11,605 nucleotides of DNA from Fimenecus sp051881435 (GTDB taxonomy: Bacteria; Bacillota; Clostridia; Oscillospirales; Acutalibacteraceae): positions 1 to 11,605 of the forward strand of contig JBJEPW010000017.1 in the NCBI GenBank assembly GCA_051881435.1. The letters are read 5' to 3'. The position numbers were made by a program, and so were the translations under genes. How positions within the stretch are numbered: position 1 is the first letter of the stretch; each line of letters opens with the position of its first letter. The notes beneath the pieces were generated by a model, which was not told where the DNA came from, ran no database searches, and saw nothing but the letters and a program-made list of their open reading frames with translations. Below are positions 1 through 5,640 of the stretch, piece by piece.

Positions 1-16
1 GGTCGAGGGCTTGACC
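1..16 (+). rRNA. 23S rRNA, 3' end only (partial)
   Basis: The window opens with GGTCGAGGGCTTGACC, which matches the conserved 3' terminus of Firmicute 23S rRNA; the Bacillus counterpart reads GATCGAGGACTTAACC. This terminal strand normally pairs with the 5' end of 23S to form helix 1. Only the last 16 or so bases are inside the window. The 5S gene and three tRNAs downstream on the same strand support the call. The remaining spacer to 91 holds a TTGTTCAGTTTTCAGGG stretch of the kind often seen in the transcribed spacer after 23S. Confidence 0.75.
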
Positions 17-91
17 ATTTTCTTGGTCTCTTATGTGTACACAATTTCTTCCTCTTCACTTCTTCCTTTGTTCAGTTTTCAGGGTGTATAT

Positions 92-167
92 GCACCTTTA
101 GCTCAGTTGGTAGAGCACCTGACTCTTAATCAGGGTGTCCAGGGTTCGAGTCCCTGAAGGTGTACCA
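92..167 (+). tRNA. tRNA-Lys (anticodon CTT)
   Basis: A full cloverleaf can be folded. The acceptor strands are GCACCTT (92-98) and AAGGTGT, with a G-U wobble at pair 1-72. The D-stem is GCTC/GAGC. The anticodon stem is CCTGA/TCAGG around loop CTCTTAA, giving anticodon CTT. The T-stem is CAGGG/CCCTG with loop TTCGAGT. The discriminator is A and the CCA end is encoded. It lies 75 nt after the 23S end, inside the rRNA operon and before 5S. The terminal G-U pair is mildly unusual. Confidence 0.97.
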
Positions 168-177
168 TGCTTAATAT

Positions 178-253
178 GGCCCGTTGGTCAAGTGGCCTAA
201 GACTCCGGCCTCTCACGCCGGCAACAGCGGTTCGAATCCGCTACGGGTCACCA
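178..253 (+). tRNA. tRNA-Glu (anticodon CTC)
   Basis: The acceptor strands GGCCCGT (178-184) and ACGGGTC pair fully, with one G-U. The D-stem is GTC/GAC. The anticodon stem is CCGGC/GCCGG with loop CTCTCAC, giving anticodon CTC, which reads the Glu codon GAG. The T-arm TTCGAAT lies inside AGCGG/CCGCT, and the CCA end is encoded. It follows tRNA-Lys by 10 nt. A short hairpin (254-260 with 265-271, loop CGAG) follows and may take part in processing of the precursor before 5S. Confidence 0.97.
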
Positions 254-302
254 TAACAGACGAGTCTGTTAATACAAATAGTCGGCTTAAAAGGTCGATT
301 TA

Positions 303-417
<115 letters not shown>

Positions 418-425
418 ATCAATAT

Positions 426-501
426 TCCTCAATAGCTCAGTCGGTAGAGCATGCGGCTGTTAACCGCAGGGTCGTTGGTTCGAGTCCAACTTGGGGAGCC
501 A
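426..501 (+). tRNA. tRNA-Asn (anticodon GTT)
   Basis: The acceptor TCCTCAA (426-432) pairs with TTGGGGA (491-497), including one T-G pair. The D-stem is GCTC/GAGC. The anticodon stem TGCGG/CCGCA closes loop CTGTTAA, giving anticodon GTT. The T-arm carries TTCGAGT between GTTGG and CCAAC. The discriminator is G, with an encoded CCA ending at 501. It begins 8 nt after 5S and is the last gene of the rRNA operon. Its final A is also the first base of the terminator stem. Confidence 0.97.
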
Positions 502-540
502 AAAAGAAAAAGCACACCAATGGTGTGCTTTTTCTTTTTC
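501..540 (+). terminator. Rho-independent terminator of the rRNA operon
   Basis: A perfect 18-bp inverted repeat (501-518 with 522-539) has a 3-nt loop AAT. The stem core is AGCACACC/GGTGTGCT, and its outer part is A-rich on the left and T-rich on the right. The hairpin therefore supplies its own U-tract (TTTTTCTTTTTCTC) and would also work on the opposite strand. It ends the 23S-tRNA-5S-tRNA transcript. Confidence 0.93.
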
Positions 541-610
541 TCTCAAAATTTGAATTCAATCTCCGGCCCTGTGTTTCGGCAGACGCATCCGCCTGTTAAC
601 TAGCTCGTGC

Positions 611-635
611 AAGACAAGGGACAGTATCCTGTCTT
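611..635. repeat. GACAGGG-type palindromic repeat, copy 1 (degenerate)
   Basis: AAGACAAGGGACAG is followed after TAT by CCTGTCTTT, so the two arms form an imperfect hairpin with one bulge. Related copies lie at 1147-1202, 1711-1730 and 3474-3501. The rest of 541-746 shows no gene, RNA fold or clear signal. Confidence 0.5.
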
Positions 636-746
636 TCGGAACAATATCTTTTCACCGATTGCGCATGGTATAGCATCACGCTTTAACGTGTATCAAAAAG
701 TTTCGCAATGATGATATATAAAATTTATGATATGCAATGCTCCGTA

Positions 747-775
747 TTGATTTATAATTGCTTTTGCTATATACT
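747..775 (+). promoter_or_regulatory. Sigma-A-type promoter for the 800-1141 gene
   Basis: The -35 element TTGATT (747-752) is followed after 17 bp by the -10 element TATACT (770-775). The start of transcription would fall near 782, about 18 nt before the ATG at 800. The ribosome binding site AAGGTGG (785-791) lies within that short leader. Confidence 0.6.
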
Positions 776-799
776 GATATCAGGTAAGGTGGTAATTTT

Positions 800-1141
800 A
801 TGACTGATTGTTTTAGCGATTACGCGGATAATTATGAAGAATATCTGCATTTTATATATTATCTCTTTAATAAAAGAGAGCCTTTTGATGGAGAGGAAGC
901 TCAACGAGAGGGCTTATATTTTTTAGAAGAGGATAAACTTACTGAACGAGAGCGACTTATCATGATGCTATCCGTGATTAAGTGGGAGATAGAGCATAAT
1001 ATGCTGACAGATGAATTGAGGGACGAATTGGATTATTATTACGATGAATTTACATCTGGCAGATTAACAATACATATAAATCCAGAAGATATAAGAGCAA
1101 TCACAAAGGATCTTACTGAATGTTATAAAAAGGTGTTTTAA
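800..1141 (+). CDS. Small acidic protein of unknown function
   Basis: This is a 113-residue protein that I do not recognise. It is strongly acidic: Asp and Glu are concentrated in residues 1-50 and in a DELRDELDYYYDEF segment around 71-84. It is also rich in Tyr and predicted helix, with no signal peptide or membrane segment. The ATG at 800 is preceded by AAGGTGG at good spacing and by its own promoter, and a terminator follows the stop directly, so it is a monocistronic gene. Small, acidic, helical orphans of this kind are common among immunity proteins of contact-dependent or polymorphic toxins, but no toxin gene is adjacent, so that role is only a guess. The gene is more AT-rich than the aldolase and sits beside an rRNA operon among repeats, which suggests accessory DNA. 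Confidence 0.8.
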   Translation: MTDCFSDYADNYEEYLHFIYYLFNKREPFDGEEAQREGLYFLEEDKLTERERLIMMLSVIKWEIEHNMLTDELRDELDYYYDEFTSGRLTIHINPEDIRAITKDLTECYKKVF

Positions 1142-1146
1142 ATAAA

Positions 1147-1207
1147 AGACAGGGGGCAGTGATATGTACCCCGGATAAGACAGGGGACTGCCCCTGCCTT
1201 TTGTTTT
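1147..1207 (+). terminator. Terminator after the acidic orphan, built from a GACAGGGG repeat
   Basis: The local hairpin CAGGGG-ACTG-CCCCTG (1181-1196) is followed by CCTTTTGTTTTTC, a classical terminator. The upstream arm AGACAGGGGGCAGT (1147-1160) can instead pair with ACTGCCCCTGCCTT (1187-1200), so two mutually exclusive structures are possible. The unit is a full copy of the GACAGGGG repeat seen elsewhere in this region. Confidence 0.7.
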
Positions 1208-1247
1208 TCACTACATAGAGGGCTGTGTATGATATTAATTCTCAGCG

Positions 1248-1277
1248 TTGATTTATATGTTAGTTGTATGATATAAT
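1248..1277 (+). promoter_or_regulatory. Extended -10 promoter for the 1316-1705 gene
   Basis: The -35 TTGATT (1248-1253), an 18-bp spacer and a consensus -10 TATAAT (1272-1277) are present. A TG at 1269-1270 makes an extended -10. The leader to the ATG at 1316 is about 32 nt and contains AAAGGAG. Confidence 0.7.
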
Positions 1278-1315
1278 TGTTCAAATGAATTGGGGTTTAT
1301 AAAGGAGACAGAAAA

Positions 1316-1705
1316 ATGTATCGTTTTTTTAAAACAAGAAAAAAGCAAACACAACAAGAATATGTCCTTTTTCATGGAGAAGGTATTCTTGATGTTACCA
1401 ATTCTAATGCAATGTCTTCGGATGATTCTCTTGGATATATGTGTGGCTGTGATATCTCTGTTTCTCAGAACGGTAAGATTGAAATATTTTCGCTTGAAAA
1501 TGTAAAAGAATTATTGGAATGCTTTTCTGTTTTAGATATTGTTCGTGCAAGCAATAATATCAACAATTATGACTCAACATATGTTACGGAAGTCTTACTG
1601 ATAACAGAAAATAAGGATTTGCGAATATCTTTTCAAACTAAAGAAAGTAAAATTGAATTTTGGAATGCACTTACCACCACATACGATAATCTCAAAGATA
1701 GATAA
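1316..1705 (+). CDS. Small protein of unknown function
   Basis: This is a 129-residue protein that I do not recognise. The ATG at 1316 is fixed by AAAGGAG at 1301-1307. The N-terminus is short and basic (KTRKKQ, residues 7-12). The remainder alternates short predicted strands (YVLFHGEGILDV, KIEIFSL, VTEVLLI, DLRISF) and ends in a helix (SKIEFWNALTTTYDNL), a pattern compatible with a compact alpha/beta or PH/GRAM-like fold, though that is speculative. There is no membrane segment or signal peptide. It has its own extended -10 promoter and is followed by a partial GACAGGGG repeat. Codon use is very AT-rich. Like its upstream neighbour it could be an immunity-type orphan, but no partner is visible. 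Confidence 0.75.
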   Translation: MYRFFKTRKKQTQQEYVLFHGEGILDVTNSNAMSSDDSLGYMCGCDISVSQNGKIEIFSLENVKELLECFSVLDIVRASNNINNYDSTYVTEVLLITENKDLRISFQTKESKIEFWNALTTTYDNLKDR

Positions 1706-1710
1706 TATCA

Positions 1711-1730
1711 AAAGGCAGGGGACTGTCTCC
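1711..1730. repeat. GACAGGGG-type repeat, half copy
   Basis: AAAGGCAGGGGACTGTCTCC repeats the right half of the 1147-1202 unit and can fold as GGGGA-CTG-TCTCC. It lies between the stop at 1705 and the ribosome binding site of the next gene. There is no T-tract, so it is a poor terminator. Confidence 0.55.
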
Positions 1731-1756
1731 TATTCAATGAAAAAAGGAGTATAATT

Positions 1757-2377
1757 ATGGCAAATCGATACGCATTGACCGAGCGTCAAAAGGTAATGGA
1801 CACATATTTAAAGGGTTGCGTCAATTTATACGGATTTGTGACTATAAGACAATTCCTGAAAGTGTTTAATCGGTACAATCAGCCCAAGCTTTTAAAGGAA
1901 GAATTTATGAAATGCGCGGATAAGCTGGTGAGAAACTCTTATATGAATTATCAAATATACAGCAATGCAATTATAAACAAACAGGTGGATGAGGAGAAAA
2001 TCGGTGAGATAGTATCATACCAGTCCGGAAAGAAATACTATATGCCGCAAGAGGCGGAAATTCTTTCTTATGCCAATGCGCATTATTTTGAGCAAACACC
2101 GCAAACGAACGAATTGGCGCGATTTTTAACGATGGATATGCAAGTCAATATGCTTGTGACGAATGCCTTTATGGAAAAATTGTTGTGGTATATCCGAATT
2201 GAAGAGCCGCCGAGAGCGCAATACAGCTTAATTGATAAATTCCATGTAAATCCGGAAAATATGGCACAAGCCAATGAATTGATTCAAAGAATGACCGAAG
2301 TTCATAACAATACCCGAAAATGGGCAAATTGCGGCTATACGCCACATGAGTTGTTTTATGCAAAACATACAAATTGA
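1757..2377 (+). CDS. Uncharacterised protein, possible SEC-C-family relative lacking the zinc tail
   Basis: This is a 206-residue soluble protein starting at ATG 1757 behind AAAGGAG (1743-1749). No catalytic motif is recognisable. The N-terminal part contains LYGFVTIRQFLKVFNRYN (about 24-41), and the C-terminal part ends with EVHNNTRKWANCGYTPHELF (about 182-201). From memory, these resemble segments of Firmicute proteins of about 250-350 residues that continue into a C-terminal SEC-C zinc motif (CxCGSGKKYKKCC). Here the frame stops just after the NNTR..GYTPHEL segment and no SEC-C tail is present, so the protein may be a shortened family member. No promoter is evident, so it may depend on read-through from the gene upstream. 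A GC-rich hairpin follows the stop. The family assignment is inference. Confidence 0.75.
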   Translation: MANRYALTERQKVMDTYLKGCVNLYGFVTIRQFLKVFNRYNQPKLLKEEFMKCADKLVRNSYMNYQIYSNAIINKQVDEEKIGEIVSYQSGKKYYMPQEAEILSYANAHYFEQTPQTNELARFLTMDMQVNMLVTNAFMEKLLWYIRIEEPPRAQYSLIDKFHVNPENMAQANELIQRMTEVHNNTRKWANCGYTPHELFYAKHTN

Positions 2378-2381
2378 AACT

Positions 2382-2427
2382 CACGGGCGGGCACCCGCCC
2401 TTACAAAATCCGCTGTAAAAATACGAG
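2382..2427. repeat. GC-rich palindrome with A-rich tail (bipartite repeat, copy 1)
   Basis: The hairpin pairs GGGCGGG (2385-2391) with CCCGCCC (2394-2400). The tail ACAAAATCCGCTGTAAAAAT follows directly. The same tail type follows other palindromes at 5590, 8020 and 8242. The hairpin could slow or end transcription of the gene upstream, but it lacks a T-tract. Confidence 0.55.
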
Positions 2428-2464
2428 GAAATTCTTTTCAATAATACATCAAGGAGAAGTTTTT

Positions 2465-3058
2465 ATGAACGACATTGCACGGCATTACGATAGGCTGATT
2501 GACGAAAATCAAGACCCCGTTCATGATGCTGAGCCTTTAAAGAAATATATGGATAAATGGGACGGTCAGAGCTTTATTGACAAAATGCAGCTTGATAAGA
2601 CAAAATCCGTTCTTGAAATCGGCGTCGGGACAGGGCGTTTGGCAGTTAAGGCTGCACCCATATGCGGTTTCTTTACAGGCATTGATATTTCCGAGAAAAC
2701 CGTGGAGAAAGCAAAAGAAAATCTCGCAACAATACAGCACAAAAACTTGCTTTGCGGTGACTTTTTGACTTTTGATTTCAAAGAAAAATTTGATGTTGTA
2801 TATTCCTCGTTGACTTTTATGCATATAAAGGAAAAGCAAAAAGCATTTGATAAGATTTTTTCATTATTAAAAGATGAGGGACTTTTTGTATGGTCCATTG
2901 ATAAAAATCAGGACGATATAATAGATGCAGGCTTCTCAAAAATTACCGTTTATCCCGATAATCCGAAGGATATTATAAAATATGCAAATCTTGCAGGCTT
3001 AAAATTGCTTGAACAATATGAAACTGAATTTGCACATATATTTGTGTTTCAACGGTAA
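2465..3058 (+). CDS. Class I SAM-dependent methyltransferase
   Basis: This 197-residue cytoplasmic protein is predicted to transfer a methyl group from S-adenosylmethionine to an unknown substrate. Motif I VLEIGVGTG (49-57) binds SAM. GIDIS (72-76) is the acidic strand-2 motif that contacts the ribose. CGDFLTFDF (97-105) matches motif III, and FDVVYSSLTFMHI (109-121) matches motif IV/post-I. The N-terminal HYDRLIDENQDPVHD may cover the substrate site. The start ATG at 2465 is set by AAGGAGA a few bases upstream. The length is typical of stand-alone Methyltransf_11/25 proteins. No neighbour indicates the substrate: the gene stands alone between repeats, with no strong promoter found just upstream. 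Confidence 0.9.
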   Translation: MNDIARHYDRLIDENQDPVHDAEPLKKYMDKWDGQSFIDKMQLDKTKSVLEIGVGTGRLAVKAAPICGFFTGIDISEKTVEKAKENLATIQHKNLLCGDFLTFDFKEKFDVVYSSLTFMHIKEKQKAFDKIFSLLKDEGLFVWSIDKNQDDIIDAGFSKITVYPDNPKDIIKYANLAGLKLLEQYETEFAHIFVFQR

Positions 3059-3099
3059 ATAAATCGGAAATTGTAGGGAGCGACGACTCGCAATCCGTT

Positions 3100-3297
3100 A
3101 TTCCTCCCTCTGATGAGGGCCGACTCCTTCACAGTGTGAGGGAGATGTCGCGAAGCGACAGAGGGAGACCGCCGCTGTCAGCGGGTGGATTTTGCGAAGC
3201 AAAATACGGAGAGAGAAAAATTTTAGGTTAGCAATAGTTTTTCTCTCCCCCAGTCATTTTTCAAAATGACAGCCCCCTCGTCATAGGGGGCAATAAT
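3100..3297. repeat. Large compound inverted-repeat element, copy 1
   Basis: The element consists of two inverted half-units joined through GAGAGAAAAATT (about 3210) and TTTTTCTCTC (about 3238-3247). Its outer hairpins are CCCTC-TGAT-GAGGG (3106-3119) and CCCCCT..AGGGGG (3273-3290). Its inner hairpins are GTCGC-GAA-GCGAC (3147-3159), TTTTGC-GAA-GCAAAA (3190-3204) and GTCATTTT..AAAATGAC (3253-3270). The left half is enlarged by what looks like a nested second unit. A smaller, cleaner relative lies at 8055-8185. It contains no coding frame worth reporting and is probably a non-autonomous dispersed repeat. Confidence 0.65.
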
Positions 3298-3331
3298 CGG
3301 TTTTCGCCGTGGATTATTATATATAATTTTT

Positions 3332-3356
3332 CGGGCAATTCGTCAATCGCCCCTAC
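3332..3356 (-). repeat. GTAGGGGCGATT palindrome, inverted copy
   Basis: Read on the - strand this 25-nt unit begins GTAGGGGCGATTGACGAAT and ends GCCCG. It matches the + strand copies at 5565-5589 and 8935-8959 at 22-23 of 25 positions. The core forms a near-perfect 9-bp hairpin. Confidence 0.7.
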
Positions 3357-3375
3357 GCACGAAATAAAAATTTCA

Positions 3376-3446
3376 GGGCAGGGCGGGGGCTTGCTCCCGC
3401 CGCGGGGTTCGATGTGAATTGACAGCGAGGGCAGACAGCGCCCTAC
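3376..3446. repeat. Pair of further GC-rich palindromes
   Basis: The first folds GGCGGG (3382-3387) onto CCCGCC (3396-3401). The second folds AGGGC (3428-3432) onto GCCCT (3440-3444). Read on the - strand, the second starts GTAGGGCGCTGTCTGC and resembles the unit at 8272-8296. They fill the space between the methyltransferase and the promoter of the next gene, and no gene is seen here. Confidence 0.45.
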
Positions 3447-3473
3447 CGTGCAAATACAAATTTAAGTTTACAG

Positions 3474-3501
3474 AAAAAAGACAGGGTGCCGTCCCTTTTT
3501 T
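3474..3501 (+). terminator. Terminator-like GACAGGG repeat
   Basis: AAAAAAGACAGGG is followed by TGCCGT and CCCTTTTTT, giving a short AGGG/CCCT stem extended by A-T pairs and ending in six Ts. It lies just before the promoter at 3503 and would isolate the downstream gene from read-through. It belongs to the same family as the copies near 611, 1147 and 1711. Confidence 0.5.
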
Positions 3502-3502
3502 A

Positions 3503-3531
3503 TTGCAAATTCCGTTATGCTGTGATAAAAT
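3503..3531 (+). promoter_or_regulatory. Promoter for the PAP2-GH43 unit
   Basis: TTGCAA (3503-3508), a 17-bp spacer and TAAAAT (3526-3531) are present. A TG at 3523-3524 makes an extended -10. The expected start of transcription is near 3538, 25 nt before the chosen ATG. Confidence 0.6.
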
Positions 3532-3562
3532 TATTCCATAAAATTCAGGTGGGGTGAGTTGT

Positions 3563-4600
3563 ATGAAAACAAAGCAGAATAAAGGTCTTATCTGTTTTTC
3601 TGTATTCTTCTACATTGTGTTTCTGTCGCTTATGGCAATAGGCACGGTTTATGACCTGCAAATAGATAAAGAGGTTTTTAATCCTCAAAGCGGATTTGCA
3701 CATCTTTTGGAAAATTTCGGTCAGTTTGTGTGCTGGGGAATGTGGGGGCCTGCATTGACGGTGATTTTCCTCTGCCGCCGCGATTTGCAGGGAAATCTGA
3801 CCGTTATCAACAGGATTTTTCCCTTTATAAAGCCCTTTAAGAATACGGAAAGCAAAGCATATAAGGTCCTTGATTTTATCGTAAAAGCGGTGCTTACCGT
3901 AGGCTTTTTTGTGCTGACTGTTGTGGGCTGGAAAAAGCTTATACAAAATGTCACAAAAAATGTTCTGTTCGATATGGGCAGGGAAAACCTCAGCGAGGCA
4001 GTTTATTTTATTATCAGTGCCGTTGTAGCGGTTATCGGAATACTGGTGTTCAGCCGAATTGATAAGAAAACCTTGAAAAAGCTTGAAACCGTGGCTTTGG
4101 CAGGCGTTCTTTTGGGCATTTTCTTTAAAATAGTTGAAGAGTGCAAGCCGATTACAAGCCGTGTACGGTTCCGCGAAATGACTGCTTATTCAAACGGATT
4201 TTTGAATGACGAGGGGTTAAGTGAGGGCCGATATTCTCCCTTAACCTCCGAAATGGCAAAAAACGCCGATTTCAGCGCCTATACACCGTGGTACAAAATA
4301 GGTGACGATATGGGCAGATACAGCCGGGCGGATTCTTTTCCCAGCGGTCATACAATAAATGCCTGTATGGCGTTTTTATGGTACATATTGTGCAAAGCTT
4401 TTGAGAAAACGGAAAAAATTGCGTTGCCCGTATTGGCGTTAGCAAGCGCATATATTGCCGTTATGGGGTATTCGAGAATGGTTGCGGGCGCACATTATCT
4501 GACTGATGTGGTCGGCGCCGCAATTATAGGCTACACGCTGTTTTTGATTGTTAATTCCTTATACGATTTCTTTATAAGAAAGGATATAACAGGTGATTGA
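3563..4600 (+). CDS. PAP2-family membrane phosphatase
   Basis: This 345-residue multi-pass membrane protein is predicted to remove phosphate from a lipid phosphate, such as phosphatidic acid or undecaprenyl pyrophosphate, or a related substrate at the membrane face. PAP2 motifs appear in order: K195 and R202 (K-x6-R, with Phe in place of the usual Pro), FPSGHT (259-264) with the catalytic loop His263, and SRMVAGAHYLTD (304-315), in which His311 is the expected nucleophile and Asp315 its partner. Hydrophobic segments lie near 9-28, 57-71, 108-122, 147-163, 177-190, 266-278, 287-302 and 316-333. A GTG at 3554 is also in frame, but it overlaps the ribosome binding site AGGTGGGG, so the ATG at 3563 is preferred. 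The next gene starts 2 bp after the stop, indicating co-transcription. The substrate cannot be told from sequence. Confidence 0.92.
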   Translation: MKTKQNKGLICFSVFFYIVFLSLMAIGTVYDLQIDKEVFNPQSGFAHLLENFGQFVCWGMWGPALTVIFLCRRDLQGNLTVINRIFPFIKPFKNTESKAYKVLDFIVKAVLTVGFFVLTVVGWKKLIQNVTKNVLFDMGRENLSEAVYFIISAVVAVIGILVFSRIDKKTLKKLETVALAGVLLGIFFKIVEECKPITSRVRFREMTAYSNGFLNDEGLSEGRYSPLTSEMAKNADFSAYTPWYKIGDDMGRYSRADSFPSGHTINACMAFLWYILCKAFEKTEKIALPVLALASAYIAVMGYSRMVAGAHYLTDVVGAAIIGYTLFLIVNSLYDFFIRKDITGD

Positions 4601-4602
4601 TT

Positions 4603-5523
4603 ATGCCGTATCTTTGCGTACATTTTAAGGAGAAAATCACTCCCGACGGAGAGCAGGTCTATTTTGCAAAAAGCCGTGACGGCTATAATTGGGAGCAGGT
4701 AAACGAGGGTAATCCCGTGCTTACAAGCACAATGGGTGAAAAAGGCTGCCGAGATATTGAAATTGTGAGACTGCACACAGGCGGATTTGTAATTCTTGCC
4801 ACCGATTTGTGTATAGCCCGCCGTATGGATGAAAACTATAATGTGGATTGGAAAGCCATAAATCACGGCGGCAGTAAGAAGCTTTGTATGTGGAAAACCG
4901 ACGATTTGGTGAATTTCTCCGAGCAAAAGCTTATCTATTTCGGCCGTGATGATTTCGGCTGTCTTTGGGCGCCTGAAATTTTCTTTGATGAGGAAAATGA
5001 GGAGTACCTTATCCATTGGGGCTCAACGGTTAAGGAAACCGATTTTGAGCATATGTCCATATATTGCTGTACCACAAAGGATTTTGAAAGCTTTTCAACT
5101 CCCAAGCTGTTTTTCGATAAGAAAAATGAAATTCTTGATTCCCACATAACAAAGGTGGGGGATACATATCACCTTTTTTACAAAAATTCAAACAATCCGC
5201 CCATGAATATGCACGCAACCTCGAAAAATCTTTACGGTCCGTATGAACACGATGAAAAATTCGAGAGATATATGGACCAAAGAATATATCACCCCGGCTC
5301 ATATGAAGCCCCCACAACCTTTACCCTTGCTGACGGTAAATGGTGCCTGATGCTGGACTTTTTCGGCTGTGAAAAAGACAAAATGGGATATGTACCCTTT
5401 ATTTCCCACACAGTGGGCAAGGCGGAATTTACAAAAGCAAAAGAACTCTTTTCTTTCCCCTACGGCTTTAAGCACGGCAAGGTAATCGAAATTACCCCGG
5501 AGGAATATGACCGCCTTAAATAA
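4603..5523 (+). CDS. GH43-like five-bladed beta-propeller glycoside hydrolase
   Basis: This 306-residue protein has no signal peptide, so it probably acts in the cytoplasm on short oligosaccharides. It looks like a glycoside hydrolase family 43 (clan GH-F, arabinosidase/xylosidase type) protein. Propeller-blade repeats of the YFAKSRDGYNW and CTTKDFESFS type are visible. Candidate catalytic acids are Asp51 (RDIEIV) as base, Asp179 (LDSHITKVGDTYHLFY) as pKa modulator and Glu235 (SYEAPT) as acid. LWAPEIFFD (121-129) is the conserved WAPE blade segment. These assignments are by pattern, not alignment. The ATG at 4603 lies 2 bp after the upstream stop and is preceded by AGGTG inside the end of that gene. 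A TTG at 4597 is an alternative start overlapping the upstream stop codon. The exact sugar specificity is unknown. Confidence 0.85.
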   Translation: MPYLCVHFKEKITPDGEQVYFAKSRDGYNWEQVNEGNPVLTSTMGEKGCRDIEIVRLHTGGFVILATDLCIARRMDENYNVDWKAINHGGSKKLCMWKTDDLVNFSEQKLIYFGRDDFGCLWAPEIFFDEENEEYLIHWGSTVKETDFEHMSIYCCTTKDFESFSTPKLFFDKKNEILDSHITKVGDTYHLFYKNSNNPPMNMHATSKNLYGPYEHDEKFERYMDQRIYHPGSYEAPTTFTLADGKWCLMLDFFGCEKDKMGYVPFISHTVGKAEFTKAKELFSFPYGFKHGKVIEITPEEYDRLK

Positions 5524-5564
5524 AGACGGAAAACCGCTGATATTTAGGCGGAAAAGGTAAGCCG

Positions 5565-5608
5565 GTAGGGGTGATTCACGAATCGCCCGCAAAAATTCCA
5601 CAAAATTC
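5565..5608 (+). repeat. GTAGGGGTGATT palindrome plus A-rich tail
   Basis: The 25-nt palindrome (5565-5589) differs at a single base from the copy at 8935-8959. It is followed by the tail CAAAAATTCCACAAAATTC (5590-5608), and the next GTAGGGG palindrome begins directly after that tail. Confidence 0.75.
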
Positions 5609-5638
5609 GTAGGGGACGGTGCCCACACCGTCCCCTAC
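5609..5638. terminator. Perfect 13-bp palindrome, likely bidirectional terminator
   Basis: GTAGGGGACGGTG (5609-5621) pairs with CACCGTCCCCTAC (5626-5638) around loop CCCA. It lies between convergent genes, 2 bp from the stop of the - strand gene. A T-rich stretch follows on the - strand (GAATTTTGTGGAATTTTTG). It is also a member of the GTAGGGG repeat family, so the terminator role is inference. Confidence 0.55.
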
Positions 5639-5640
5639 AA

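Noticed and set aside
502..799. A riboswitch or small RNA between the rRNA operon and the first orphan.
   Set aside because: Apart from the degenerate repeat at 611-635 and the promoter at 747-775, no conserved RNA motif or terminator-antiterminator pair was seen.
1290..1505. A 71-codon open frame on + overlapping the start of the second orphan gene.
   Set aside because: The 1316 frame has the AAAGGAG site at the right distance and continues to 1705; the 1290 frame starts upstream of that site with none of its own.
2537..2898. Two open frames of about 100 codons on the - strand.
   Set aside because: Both are antisense to the methyltransferase, whose motifs are clear, and neither shows recognisable sequence.
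3100..3297. A CRISPR array or tRNA-like structure, because of repeated hairpins.
   Set aside because: There are no regular direct repeats with unique spacers, and no cloverleaf with conserved tRNA positions; the structure is nested inverted repeats.
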